Assembly (NCBI GenBank): GCA_016212685.1
Contig: JACREW010000029.1
Span: 1 to 20,152, forward strand
From: Nitrospirota bacterium
GTDB lineage: Bacteria > Nitrospirota > Thermodesulfovibrionia > Thermodesulfovibrionales > Dissulfurispiraceae
Direction of reading: 5' to 3'
DNA: 20,152 bases
Shown: piece after piece, positions 7,886 through 14,447 of the stretch
Layout of the letters: the number at the start of each line of letters is the position of its first letter
Position numbering within the stretch: the stretch's first letter is position 1
Translations under genes and position numbers: made by a program
Notes under the pieces: model-generated
What the model saw: only the letters and a program-made list of their open reading frames with translations
What the model was told of the DNA's origin: nothing
Databases searched by the model: none

Positions 7886-8119
7886 TGGCATTACACGCAC
7901 AAGCGTCTGCGCTCGGCATATCACAGTCTCAGGTCAAATCTTCCTTACCTGTTTACATACCAAAAGTATCCGGAGCTGAATATCCCGAATACGACAAACT
8001 CACTGGATGGGGCTTTTGCACACTTGAAGGGATTGATTCAAATCCATAGGGGTCTGAAGGCAGATCTCAAGCACAAAATTGTGCTCGCCATCCTTCAACA
8101 CAGACCCACTAATTTGTAA
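7886..8119 (+). pseudogene. Truncated transposase, C-terminal fragment only
   Basis: The only plus-strand coding trace. In frame from 7886 to a TAA at 8117-8119 there are about 77 residues starting WHYTHKRLRSAY, followed by LPYLFTYQKYPELNIP and the motif NTTNSLDGAF..LK.....HRGL. This matches the conserved C-terminus of a widespread bacterial DDE transposase group that carries LRSAY, NIPNT.N.LEG and H.GL (often labelled transposase or IS256-like; the exact family is from memory). The catalytic core and N-terminus are absent, no start codon fits the similarity, and upstream sequence in all frames looks unrelated. The fragment ends one base before the stop codon of the methyltransferase, tail to tail, so it marks an insertion or deletion boundary. 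Confidence 0.72.
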
Positions 8120-9751
8120 TTATGCCGCAAATATTTTGTCGCATTCCACTCTATAAAGAACTTCCCGCGTACTAAAGCGGTAGAACACGCTTTCTTTCCC
8201 CACCACGTAGAATGCATAACCGCCAGGAAGGAGGACGCGAAAAGTTTCCTTAAGAGCCTGCTTTAATGACAGATAATACGCCAATATCGGCTTTGCTTTA
8301 ATTTCTCGTAGCGGATCGCGAACGAGCCAATCATGAAGTTCGTACACTGAAGCAGGTAAGCCGTCCCCATGCGCGACAGCCCATTTCATGGAACCGACTG
8401 ACGCCGCTTCAGTTTCCTCGATTTCTGTATCTGTCATTAGGTCAAGTGCTACATTCGATACGGCTTTCCCTATAAGGTAGTCTTCTCTTCCTGAAGATGC
8501 CGGCAAGTATGGCGGTGAAGTTATAACCACGCTAAAGATATCGTCGTCAAAAGGGAGCTTCACCGCAGTCCCATGGGAAATAGTTGCGTTGCCTAATCTG
8601 ATCCCATAGCCGTCGATAAGGCTTCTTGCGACTCGGATGCTATGAGCGAGCACTTTGAAATTTGATGACATCAGCGTATCGAGAGACGTTTTCGCAATCT
8701 CAAGAGCAAACCTGCCCACGCCGGTTCCCATCATTCGTATTACGAACTTTCGTGTAAGGGCATCGCTTAGGCAAATCTCAAAAAGGTGCCTCAGCCGCTC
8801 ATTATCGATTTGGTCAATTGCGCATTTCCATTTGGAAATGGCCCGCTCATAAGAAAGCTGTTCTTCAATACTGCCCCACCGCTCAAATTTCTTAGCGATT
8901 AGTTGCGGAAACTTGTATGTCGGTTTGTCAACTTCGATGTCAGCGGCCATGTCAAGCAGTCTCTGCGCCGTCTCTTCAACCCTTCCCGGTGAAACCGTCA
9001 GTGCGTCGATCTTGGCCTGAGATATTGCACAAGAAAGTTTATCGATGTCAACGCCTGCCGAATCGAGTCCGAGAAGTGAGGCTTCGACTAAAGATGTGCC
9101 ACTACCTACAAACGGGTCTAACAGTGTTACCTTTCCATTGCTATTCTTTGGAATTTTATTAAGATACTCCACAAGAAAAGACCGAATCAGACGCGGGAAG
9201 AATTTCGCCTTATACTTGTGCATAGAGTGAACATGCTGTGTAGATGTACTTCCGGTCGTTGGCGCTTTGATCTTCTTCCCAGCCTTGGTACTCCCTGAAA
9301 GGAATGCAGTCAATAGCCCTATATCTTCAGTCTTCGGTGACGGCATTTTGGCCTGACTCAAGAGTTCCCCGCATGCCATCAAAGGAAGAAGACAAATAAA
9401 CCCTTTTCCTTTGTGTTCAATTAATGAGAACCACTGCTCTTGTCTAAACTCATCATAAGCACCATTTTGTCGCTCTTCGAACCATATCTCCTGTACAAAA
9501 TTTAGGAGCAGAACCATTTCCCGGATGGTTAGGTCAGCCCCCCGCGCGATAAAGCCAATGCAATCGCCACCCTTATCGTGCAGTCGCGATAATGCGGCAG
9601 GCAATCCCGTCTTCTTCTCAATCTGAGCAGGCTGGCTTACGCGCTCGATCTGTTTGAAAAAAGCTCTAACCTCTCTCTCGGCGAGATCGATATCACCATT
9701 GAGAACAACATTTGAACGGAGCTTAAGAAAAAAAACTTTGTTTCGCATCAT
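8120..9751 (-). CDS. DNA methyltransferase (N4-cytosine/N6-adenine type) of a restriction-modification pair
   Basis: Predicted AdoMet-dependent amino-methyltransferase protecting DNA from the adjacent endonuclease. The 543-residue product has an N-terminal region (1-170) of unclear role, then HKYKAKFFPRL (178-188), the AdoMet motif LDPFVGSGT (211-219) with GVDID (233-237), a variable 250-390 stretch that could be the target-recognition region, and the catalytic VITSPPY (409-415; S/N/D-PP-Y type). The motif order (AdoMet site before SPPY) is alpha- or gamma-like. The start ATG at 9751 (a second ATG at 9748 is possible) overlaps the endonuclease stop by 4 nt, so translation is coupled. Odd: it ends abruptly at CDKIFAA where the transposase remnant begins, so the original C-terminus may be lost. 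Target base and sequence cannot be read from the sequence. Confidence 0.85.
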   Translation of the reverse strand: MMRNKVFFLKLRSNVVLNGDIDLAEREVRAFFKQIERVSQPAQIEKKTGLPAALSRLHDKGGDCIGFIARGADLTIREMVLLLNFVQEIWFEERQNGAYDEFRQEQWFSLIEHKGKGFICLLPLMACGELLSQAKMPSPKTEDIGLLTAFLSGSTKAGKKIKAPTTGSTSTQHVHSMHKYKAKFFPRLIRSFLVEYLNKIPKNSNGKVTLLDPFVGSGTSLVEASLLGLDSAGVDIDKLSCAISQAKIDALTVSPGRVEETAQRLLDMAADIEVDKPTYKFPQLIAKKFERWGSIEEQLSYERAISKWKCAIDQIDNERLRHLFEICLSDALTRKFVIRMMGTGVGRFALEIAKTSLDTLMSSNFKVLAHSIRVARSLIDGYGIRLGNATISHGTAVKLPFDDDIFSVVITSPPYLPASSGREDYLIGKAVSNVALDLMTDTEIEETEAASVGSMKWAVAHGDGLPASVYELHDWLVRDPLREIKAKPILAYYLSLKQALKETFRVLLPGGYAFYVVGKESVFYRFSTREVLYRVECDKIFAA

Positions 9752-11012
9752 ATTTCATCAAAACTGAAAACCTGTTTTAACCATTCGTCTCTGAAATGCC
9801 CTTCGGTGAGCGCAATGATGCCGTCAAACAGATTGAACATAGGATGATCAGGCTTCAAATCGCCAGCTTTCTTCACATGGCCGGTCTCGTCATGGGTCCA
9901 AATTAAGTTTTTCAACGATTTTAAGTATTCTTCGAAGTGCCTTGCAGCGTGGATGTTGGAGACAATTCCAACCTTGAAGCTCCATTTTGAAGAAACAGGT
10001 TTCCCTTCACTGCCGAGTTTTAGAACTTGGTAAATGCCCTTCTTGATGTCATCTGTTCTATCCATTCCAACTGAAGTTTTGGAATCGGAAACACTCTCAT
10101 ATCCGTCACCCTCTCCGCCTTTGGACTTGGGCCACCAAACTGGGCGCGGCGTTGGCGAGCCACAGCCGTTAGTCAACCAGTAAATAGACTCGGTTATCTT
10201 TGGATGATACTTGACCAAGGCAGCACTCCAGAACCGATAGTAGTCGTTAAGGAAAGTGCCATCAGTTTCGAGACGCGCGATCATCGCGCGATATCCCCAA
10301 AACTTGTCTTCAATGTCCTTCCTAACTCCAAATGTATATATCCCTTCTTCCCAGCGGTTGCCCGTAATTTTCGGGATGAAGAGATCAAGTTGACGGTTGA
10401 AAATGGCGGATATAGTCAAACTTCCATCGTGCTCAGTTATTTCCGTGCCCTCGCTGTCTGTCATCTGCTCCGCCTCCATTCTAAGCGGGAGCGTCAATAA
10501 CGGAGACGCCTTGATTTCTGCGAACAAGATGTTATGCGTCTCTTCATTAACAATAACAACATCCACAGGTTCGGCCCCTTTCAGAACCTTTTCAGCCCTT
10601 CCTCTCTTTTTGAGTAATTCATTCAGAAAATTGCGAAGTAGTCTGGAAGTCGATTTACCAATACTGCCGCTTTCAGGCTTTGCAGATTGGTGGAAGTAGA
10701 AAATATTGTCTATGGCATGCCGTGGGCAGCAATTTGTAAAATGAAAATACAGGCTCGGGGTCGGTGTCGGACAATAGAACCAGCCCTTGTGTCCTACGGA
10801 CGAATAGTAATCAGCCGAAACGACGAGATCGAATCCGCTTGCGAGAAGTATACCCAGAGGTATTTTTTGGTCCTGTGCGTGGAGTCGATAACACTCATCT
10901 ATGACTTTCGAAATCAGAGCGAACTCAAGAGGATTATTGTGCTCTTTCGCCTCTTTTTTGGTATTAGCCTTCGATTTCGAAGTAGGTTCTCGATCCAGTT
11001 GGTGTCAATCAT
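9748..11012 (-). CDS. Type II-like restriction endonuclease (PD-(D/E)XK), expressed only through a -1 frameshift or broken by an indel
   Basis: Read as one protein of 421 residues it needs a -1 frameshift at codon 20. The first part, MIDTNWIENLLRNRRLIPKK, starts at ATG 11012 with AGAGGA (11022-11027) 9 nt upstream. The second part is an uninterrupted frame from 10953 to the stop at 9748-9750. That frame has no ATG, GTG or TTG between 10953 and the GTG at 10566, and the GTG cannot be the start because it would cut off the first active-site residue region. The nuclease core is Asp151 (PVDVVIV) with Glu166-Ile-Lys168 (LFAEIKASPL), a typical D...ExK pattern. The gene overlaps the methyltransferase by 4 nt, which supports a restriction role; I do not recognise the specificity. 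Without the shift only a 32-residue peptide ending at 10914 is made. Confidence 0.72.
10919..10959 (-). promoter_or_regulatory. Candidate programmed -1 frameshift site (A_AAA_AAG) with downstream stem
   Basis: In the frame of the ATG at 11012, codons CCA-AAA-AAG (10961-10953) contain the canonical -1 heptamer A AAA AAG. Slipping one base back makes the next codon GAG at 10953-10951, which is the long endonuclease frame. A stem AAGAG/CTCTT (10946-10942 with 10931-10927) follows after 6 nt and can be extended outward by GCGA/TCGC with a bulge; GAAGG lies about 8 nt upstream. Heptamer, direction and frame all fit; the stem is weak. The same run of six As is also a natural place for an indel or sequencing error. 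Confidence 0.5.
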
Positions 11013-11054
11013 TTGCTTGCTTCCTCTTTAATCTTTTCTCTATCCTTCCCCACT

Positions 11055-11060
11055 ATTATA
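11055..11060 (-). promoter_or_regulatory. Possible -10 element for the restriction-modification genes
   Basis: A perfect TATAAT on the minus strand lies 42 nt upstream of the ATG at 11012, in the 116-nt gap after fic. No good -35 hexamer is seen 16-18 nt upstream, so this is only a candidate. If real, the restriction-modification pair has its own promoter separate from fic and aroA. Confidence 0.35.
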
Positions 11061-11115
11061 CAACACATCCCCATCCCGCCCATATAAAACATTCATCTTT
11101 TCAGTCTTATGCAAC

Positions 11116-11158
11116 ATTACCCTCTTTATTACCCTCTTTTAGAGGTATTACCCCTTTT
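11116..11158. repeat. 12-bp tandem duplication across the fic stop codon
   Basis: The unit attaccctcttt occurs twice without a mismatch at 11116-11127 and 11128-11139, with a third diverged copy (10 of 12) at 11147-11158. The fic stop TAA (11129-11131) and its last codons (KRGNTSKRG) fall inside this array, so the C-terminal tail is repeat-derived. Confidence 0.75.
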
Positions 11159-12190
11159 CCTCCAAAGTGCTCCGGGTCCCCTGCCGAGGCATTCCACTTC
11201 TCGAAGGTTTTGACTTTCCCTGAGCACCCTGCGAATCATATCCCTGCTGACACCGGGGCATGCGCGCTCAAGATCGGACAAGGAGAATCCGCCTGCAAAT
11301 GAATCAATGGCCGACCTAATAAGTTCTGTCTTTGCGCCTTTCGGTGATTTCAACTGTCCCACCCTCTCTTCAAATTCTTTGTATGCGGTCTTCAGGGTAT
11401 AGAGGACATAGTTAATATACGGCCAAGGGTCATGTTTTCCTTTATGCCATCCCTGAGAGCTTTGTTCAAGTGTTTCGTAGTAGCGGTCTTTGCTCTGTTC
11501 TATAATTCTCTCAATACTGATATATCTACCGACCTCATAACCAAGATGATATAATTGAAGCAAAAGCAAAAGTCTGGATACGCGTCCATTACCGTCCCTG
11601 AATGGATGTATGCAGAGAAAATCCAGATTAAAAGCAGAAAGCAGTATGAGTGGATGCACCCATTGTTCGCGCAGGCCGTTAGTCCATAGGTCAATTAACA
11701 TATTCATAAAAGACGGCGTTTTAGCCGCTGAAACGGTCTTGAATCTTATACGCTGCCGTCCATCAGGATATTTTTCTATGATGTCGCTGTCTTTCTCTTT
11801 ATATTTCCCGGCGTCCCATATCTCGCCGCGTATAAGTTTATGCAGCCTGAGAATAATATCCTCCGATACCGGCAGTTTAGCGCTCTGCGCGTGAATCAGT
11901 TTAAGGGCATTGCGATAGCCTCTTACCTCTTCTTCATCACGGTCCCGAAGGTGAGATTTTCCGAGCACGATGGTACGGATACGGGACTGCTCAACAGTCA
12001 CACCTTCAATTCGGTTTGATGACACGGCGCTTTCAATGAGCGCATGCTCCTTGAGAACCTTAAGCCTTTGAGGAGCTTGTTTGGTGAATAACTCCTGTCT
12101 GCCTCGCGCTTCGCCAAGGTCGGCCAGATACCATGATGTGATAGCCGGTATTGTTTCCGGTGTAGAGGATAGTTGTCGAAGTGTTATCAT
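11129..12190 (-). CDS. Fic-domain protein, class II with internal inhibitory helix and C-terminal winged-helix region
   Basis: Predicted AMP-transferase (or related NMP-transferase) acting on a protein target. The 353-residue product has the inhibitory motif S-x3-E-G at Ser58-Glu62-Gly63 (SSNRIEG), placing it among class II Fic proteins, whose own N-terminal helix blocks ATP binding through the glutamate. The Fic core motif HPFRDGNGR is at 195-203 with catalytic His195. The C-terminal 280-345 looks like a winged helix (LSDLERA...SRDMIRRVL). It starts 14 nt after the aroA stop with no clear Shine-Dalgarno, so it is probably cotranscribed with aroA. It is not part of the conserved aromatic or cmk gene order and sits beside a restriction-modification system. 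The target is unknown. Confidence 0.92.
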   Translation of the reverse strand: MITLRQLSSTPETIPAITSWYLADLGEARGRQELFTKQAPQRLKVLKEHALIESAVSSNRIEGVTVEQSRIRTIVLGKSHLRDRDEEEVRGYRNALKLIHAQSAKLPVSEDIILRLHKLIRGEIWDAGKYKEKDSDIIEKYPDGRQRIRFKTVSAAKTPSFMNMLIDLWTNGLREQWVHPLILLSAFNLDFLCIHPFRDGNGRVSRLLLLLQLYHLGYEVGRYISIERIIEQSKDRYYETLEQSSQGWHKGKHDPWPYINYVLYTLKTAYKEFEERVGQLKSPKGAKTELIRSAIDSFAGGFSLSDLERACPGVSRDMIRRVLRESQNLREVECLGRGPGALWRKRGNTSKRG

Positions 12191-12204
12191 AATATTTTAA
12201 ATCT

Positions 12205-13551
12205 TCAGCGTGTTATTCTCTTTAATTCTTCATAAAATCCGGGGAATGATATGTCAACGCAGGATGGGTTGTTTATTGTTGTTGCGCCTTGTGCCGCGAG
12301 CGCGGCTATTGCGAGGGACATGGCTATTCTGTGGTCGTGATAGCTTTCAACTACATTGCCTTTCAGAGATGTCTTGCCTTTAATCGAAATTCCGTCAGGA
12401 TATTCTTCAAGCTCGACTCCTAATTTTTTCAGTTCGGCTGCCATTGCCTTGATACGATCCGATTCTTTAACTCTCAGTTCTTCAGCGCCCCTTATTTCTG
12501 TTACACCCTCAGCCTGTGTTGCGAGAACGCACAGGATCGGGAATTCGTCTATCAAAGACGGCATTGTGTCTCCGCCTATTTTCACAGCCTTTAAATTGCT
12601 CGTAGTCTTGCAATGAATGTCCGCCACAGGCTCTCCGGATACATCTCTAATATTTTCGATTTCTATATCTGCACCCATTTTTTTAAGAACATCAAGCAAT
12701 CCTGTCCTTGTAGGATTTATACCGGCATTTTTAATCAATATTTCTGAATTCGGGATAATCAGCGCCGCTGCTACGAAAAACGCCGCGGAAGAAAAATCGG
12801 CGGGCACTGTAACATCGATAGGGCTCAATTCTTTGACCCTTGACCCTTGACCCTTGACCCTCAGAATAAGGCCGTCAATTTCAATATTAGCTCCCATTGA
12901 TTTGAGCATTCTCTCTGTGTGGTCGCGGGATTTTTGGAGTTCAATGATTGTAGTAGTTCCGTCTGCATAAAGCCCCGCGAGTATCAGGCATGATTTAACC
13001 TGCGCCGACGCTACAGGCATTTTGTAATCTGTCGCCTTCAGCCGCCTGCCCTTTATTGCCATAGGCAGATACTTGTCTCCATTCCGCGCGGAGATATCGG
13101 CTCCCATCTCTTTTAATGGATTGATAACCCTCGCCATCGGCCTTTGCTTCAGAGAATCGTCTCCTGTGAGAACCGAGAAAAAAGGATTGCCTGAAAGTAT
13201 TCCGGAAATAAGCCTGACGGTCGTTCCGGAATTGCCGCAGTTTATCACATCGAACGGCTCTTTAAGACCATGCAATCCTTTGCCGTGAATTATGAGTTCG
13301 CCGCCAAATCCCCCCTCGCCCCCCTTTAGTAAAGGGGGGATGGGGGGGATTTTCTCTTCTATCTCAATACCGAGCATCCTAAACGCATTCATTGTGCTTA
13401 TGGGATCTTCCGCCCTGAGAAAATTTCTGACTATGCTTTTGCCTTCGGCGATGGAGGCAAACATTACTGCCCTGTGTGAAATGGATTTATCGGGAGGAGG
13501 GGTTATCTCGCCTTTCAATGATCCGGCTTTTGTTAATTCCGCGCGTTCCAT
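12205..13551 (-). CDS. aroA: 3-phosphoshikimate 1-carboxyvinyltransferase (EPSP synthase), carrying two repeat-derived insertions
   Basis: Joins PEP to shikimate-3-phosphate in the shikimate pathway. The 448-residue product has PPPDKSISHRAVM (18-30), NCGNSGTTVR (104-113), the QRPM segment (136-139), DEFPILCVLA (335-344), KESDRIKAM (362-370) and DHRIAMSLAIA (406-416), all typical. The ATG at 13551 is chosen; a TTG one codon upstream directly follows the tyrA stop. Two stretches look foreign: residues 67-84 (Pro/Gly-rich, encoded by a palindrome) and about 231-240 (RVKGQGSRVK, encoded by a 7-bp tandem repeat). Both fall at surface loops between conserved blocks, and all catalytic motifs remain, so the enzyme is probably active. 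Confidence 0.95.
   Translation of the reverse strand: MERAELTKAGSLKGEITPPPDKSISHRAVMFASIAEGKSIVRNFLRAEDPISTMNAFRMLGIEIEEKIPPIPPLLKGGEGGFGGELIIHGKGLHGLKEPFDVINCGNSGTTVRLISGILSGNPFFSVLTGDDSLKQRPMARVINPLKEMGADISARNGDKYLPMAIKGRRLKATDYKMPVASAQVKSCLILAGLYADGTTTIIELQKSRDHTERMLKSMGANIEIDGLILRVKGQGSRVKELSPIDVTVPADFSSAAFFVAAALIIPNSEILIKNAGINPTRTGLLDVLKKMGADIEIENIRDVSGEPVADIHCKTTSNLKAVKIGGDTMPSLIDEFPILCVLATQAEGVTEIRGAEELRVKESDRIKAMAAELKKLGVELEEYPDGISIKGKTSLKGNVVESYHDHRIAMSLAIAALAAQGATTINNPSCVDISFPGFYEELKRITR
12833..12860. repeat. (ttgaccc)4 tandem repeat inside aroA
   Basis: Four identical 7-bp units lie in the aroA frame and encode part of RVKGQGSRVK (about residues 231-240). Twenty-eight bases is not a multiple of three, so neighbouring sequence must have adjusted for the frame to stay open. 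The array resembles the 7-bp array at cmk in unit length but not in sequence. Confidence 0.9.
13306..13352. repeat. 47-bp palindromic repeat inserted in frame in aroA
   Basis: Two 23-nt arms surround a single central G at 13329. Each arm is aaat, six Cs, three variable bases, six Cs, ttta, and the other side is its reverse complement; 20 of 23 positions pair. On the coding strand it gives a Pro-Pro-Ile-Pro-Pro-Leu-Leu-Lys-Gly-Gly pattern. Palindromes of this type, encoding PPLxKGG...GGF-like peptides, are known from memory as dispersed repeats in various bacterial genomes. Confidence 0.9.
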
Positions 13552-13554
13552 CAA

Positions 13555-14418
13555 CTACTTCAGACTTTCCCTTAATTTCTGCGCCTTAAAAAATTCTTCT
13601 TCTATCCCTGATTCATTATTTTCCATGAGGTATTTTGTTACCTTATCGAGATTGATCCTAAAAGTATCCATCAATTTAATAAGATTGTCTCTGTTGAACA
13701 TGGATATGTCCCGCCACATCTCCGGAGAGCTCAATGCGATCCTTGTGGTGTCTTTAAAACCTTTGCCTGCGTATTCTATATATTTGGAATCTATATCAGC
13801 CACCGTATTCACAAGAGCATACGCTACGACATGAGGGAAATGGCTTACCACCGCGTATATATCGTCGTGCTTAAAGGGGTCCGCCGTCTCAACCCTTGCG
13901 CCGAAAGATTCCCATACCGATACGACCTTATCTTTCGCGTTTTCATCGGAATTGCCGGTAGGAGTAATTATGCAACGCGCATTGTTGAACAAATCAGGCC
14001 GTGCGTCGTCAATGCCGGATTTATCGCTTCCTGCTATAGGGTGCGAACCGATGTAATAAACCCCTTCGGGCATTGCCGCCTCAAGATCATAGACCAGCCT
14101 GCCTTTTACGCTGCCCGCATCCGTCACTATAGCGCCTTTTTTTAATACGCCTTTTATTTGTCCGACAATATCTTTAAATGAGCCTATCGGCGTGGACAGA
14201 AGTATAAGGTCGGAATCTTCGCATGCCCTTTTTACATCGAGGCTGTAATCATCGATTATGCGCAGTTCTTTCGCCCTCTTTAGATTCTCCTCTTTCCTGC
14301 CGCAGCCGGATATGGTTTTGCATAAGCCTTTTTCCCGCAATGCAAGGGCGAATGAGGCGCCGATAAGGCCGACGCCGATGATTGAGACTTTATTAAAAAA
14401 AATATCCTTTTCTGCCAT
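13555..14418 (-). CDS. tyrA: Prephenate dehydrogenase
   Basis: NAD(P)-dependent oxidative decarboxylation of prephenate to 4-hydroxyphenylpyruvate, the tyrosine branch. The 287-residue product has the Rossmann motif GVGLIG (15-20), STPIG (75-79), SHPIAGSDKSG (125-135) with the likely catalytic His126, DPFKHDD (180-186), SHFPHV (192-197) and FKDTTRIA (221-228). It is a stand-alone enzyme with no chorismate mutase fusion and no obvious C-terminal ACT domain. It starts 29 nt after aroF with no strong Shine-Dalgarno, and its stop lies 3 nt before the aroA ATG. Whether it prefers arogenate is not determinable. Confidence 0.95.
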   Translation of the reverse strand: MAEKDIFFNKVSIIGVGLIGASFALALREKGLCKTISGCGRKEENLKRAKELRIIDDYSLDVKRACEDSDLILLSTPIGSFKDIVGQIKGVLKKGAIVTDAGSVKGRLVYDLEAAMPEGVYYIGSHPIAGSDKSGIDDARPDLFNNARCIITPTGNSDENAKDKVVSVWESFGARVETADPFKHDDIYAVVSHFPHVVAYALVNTVADIDSKYIEYAGKGFKDTTRIALSSPEMWRDISMFNRDNLIKLMDTFRINLDKVTKYLMENNESGIEEEFFKAQKLRESLK

Positions 14419-14447
14419 TACTATTCACTGTTCGCTATCCGCTACCT

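Noticed and set aside
7847..8119. Intact small plus-strand gene starting at the ATG at 7847
   Set aside because: Only the part from about 7886 resembles a transposase; the first 13 residues come from T-rich DNA and no ribosome binding site precedes them.
9748..10566. Endonuclease gene starting at the GTG at 10566
   Set aside because: It would begin at the residue just before the active-site Asp and discard 133 codons of open, stop-free frame upstream; no ribosome binding site fits.
12833..12860. Telomere-like or replication-origin repeat
   Set aside because: It is inside the aroA frame, short, and has no DnaA boxes or end structure near it.
13292..13834. Plus-strand ORF of 180 residues opposite aroA/tyrA
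   Set aside because: It crosses the junction of two certain genes on the other strand and includes the palindrome; there is no independent support.
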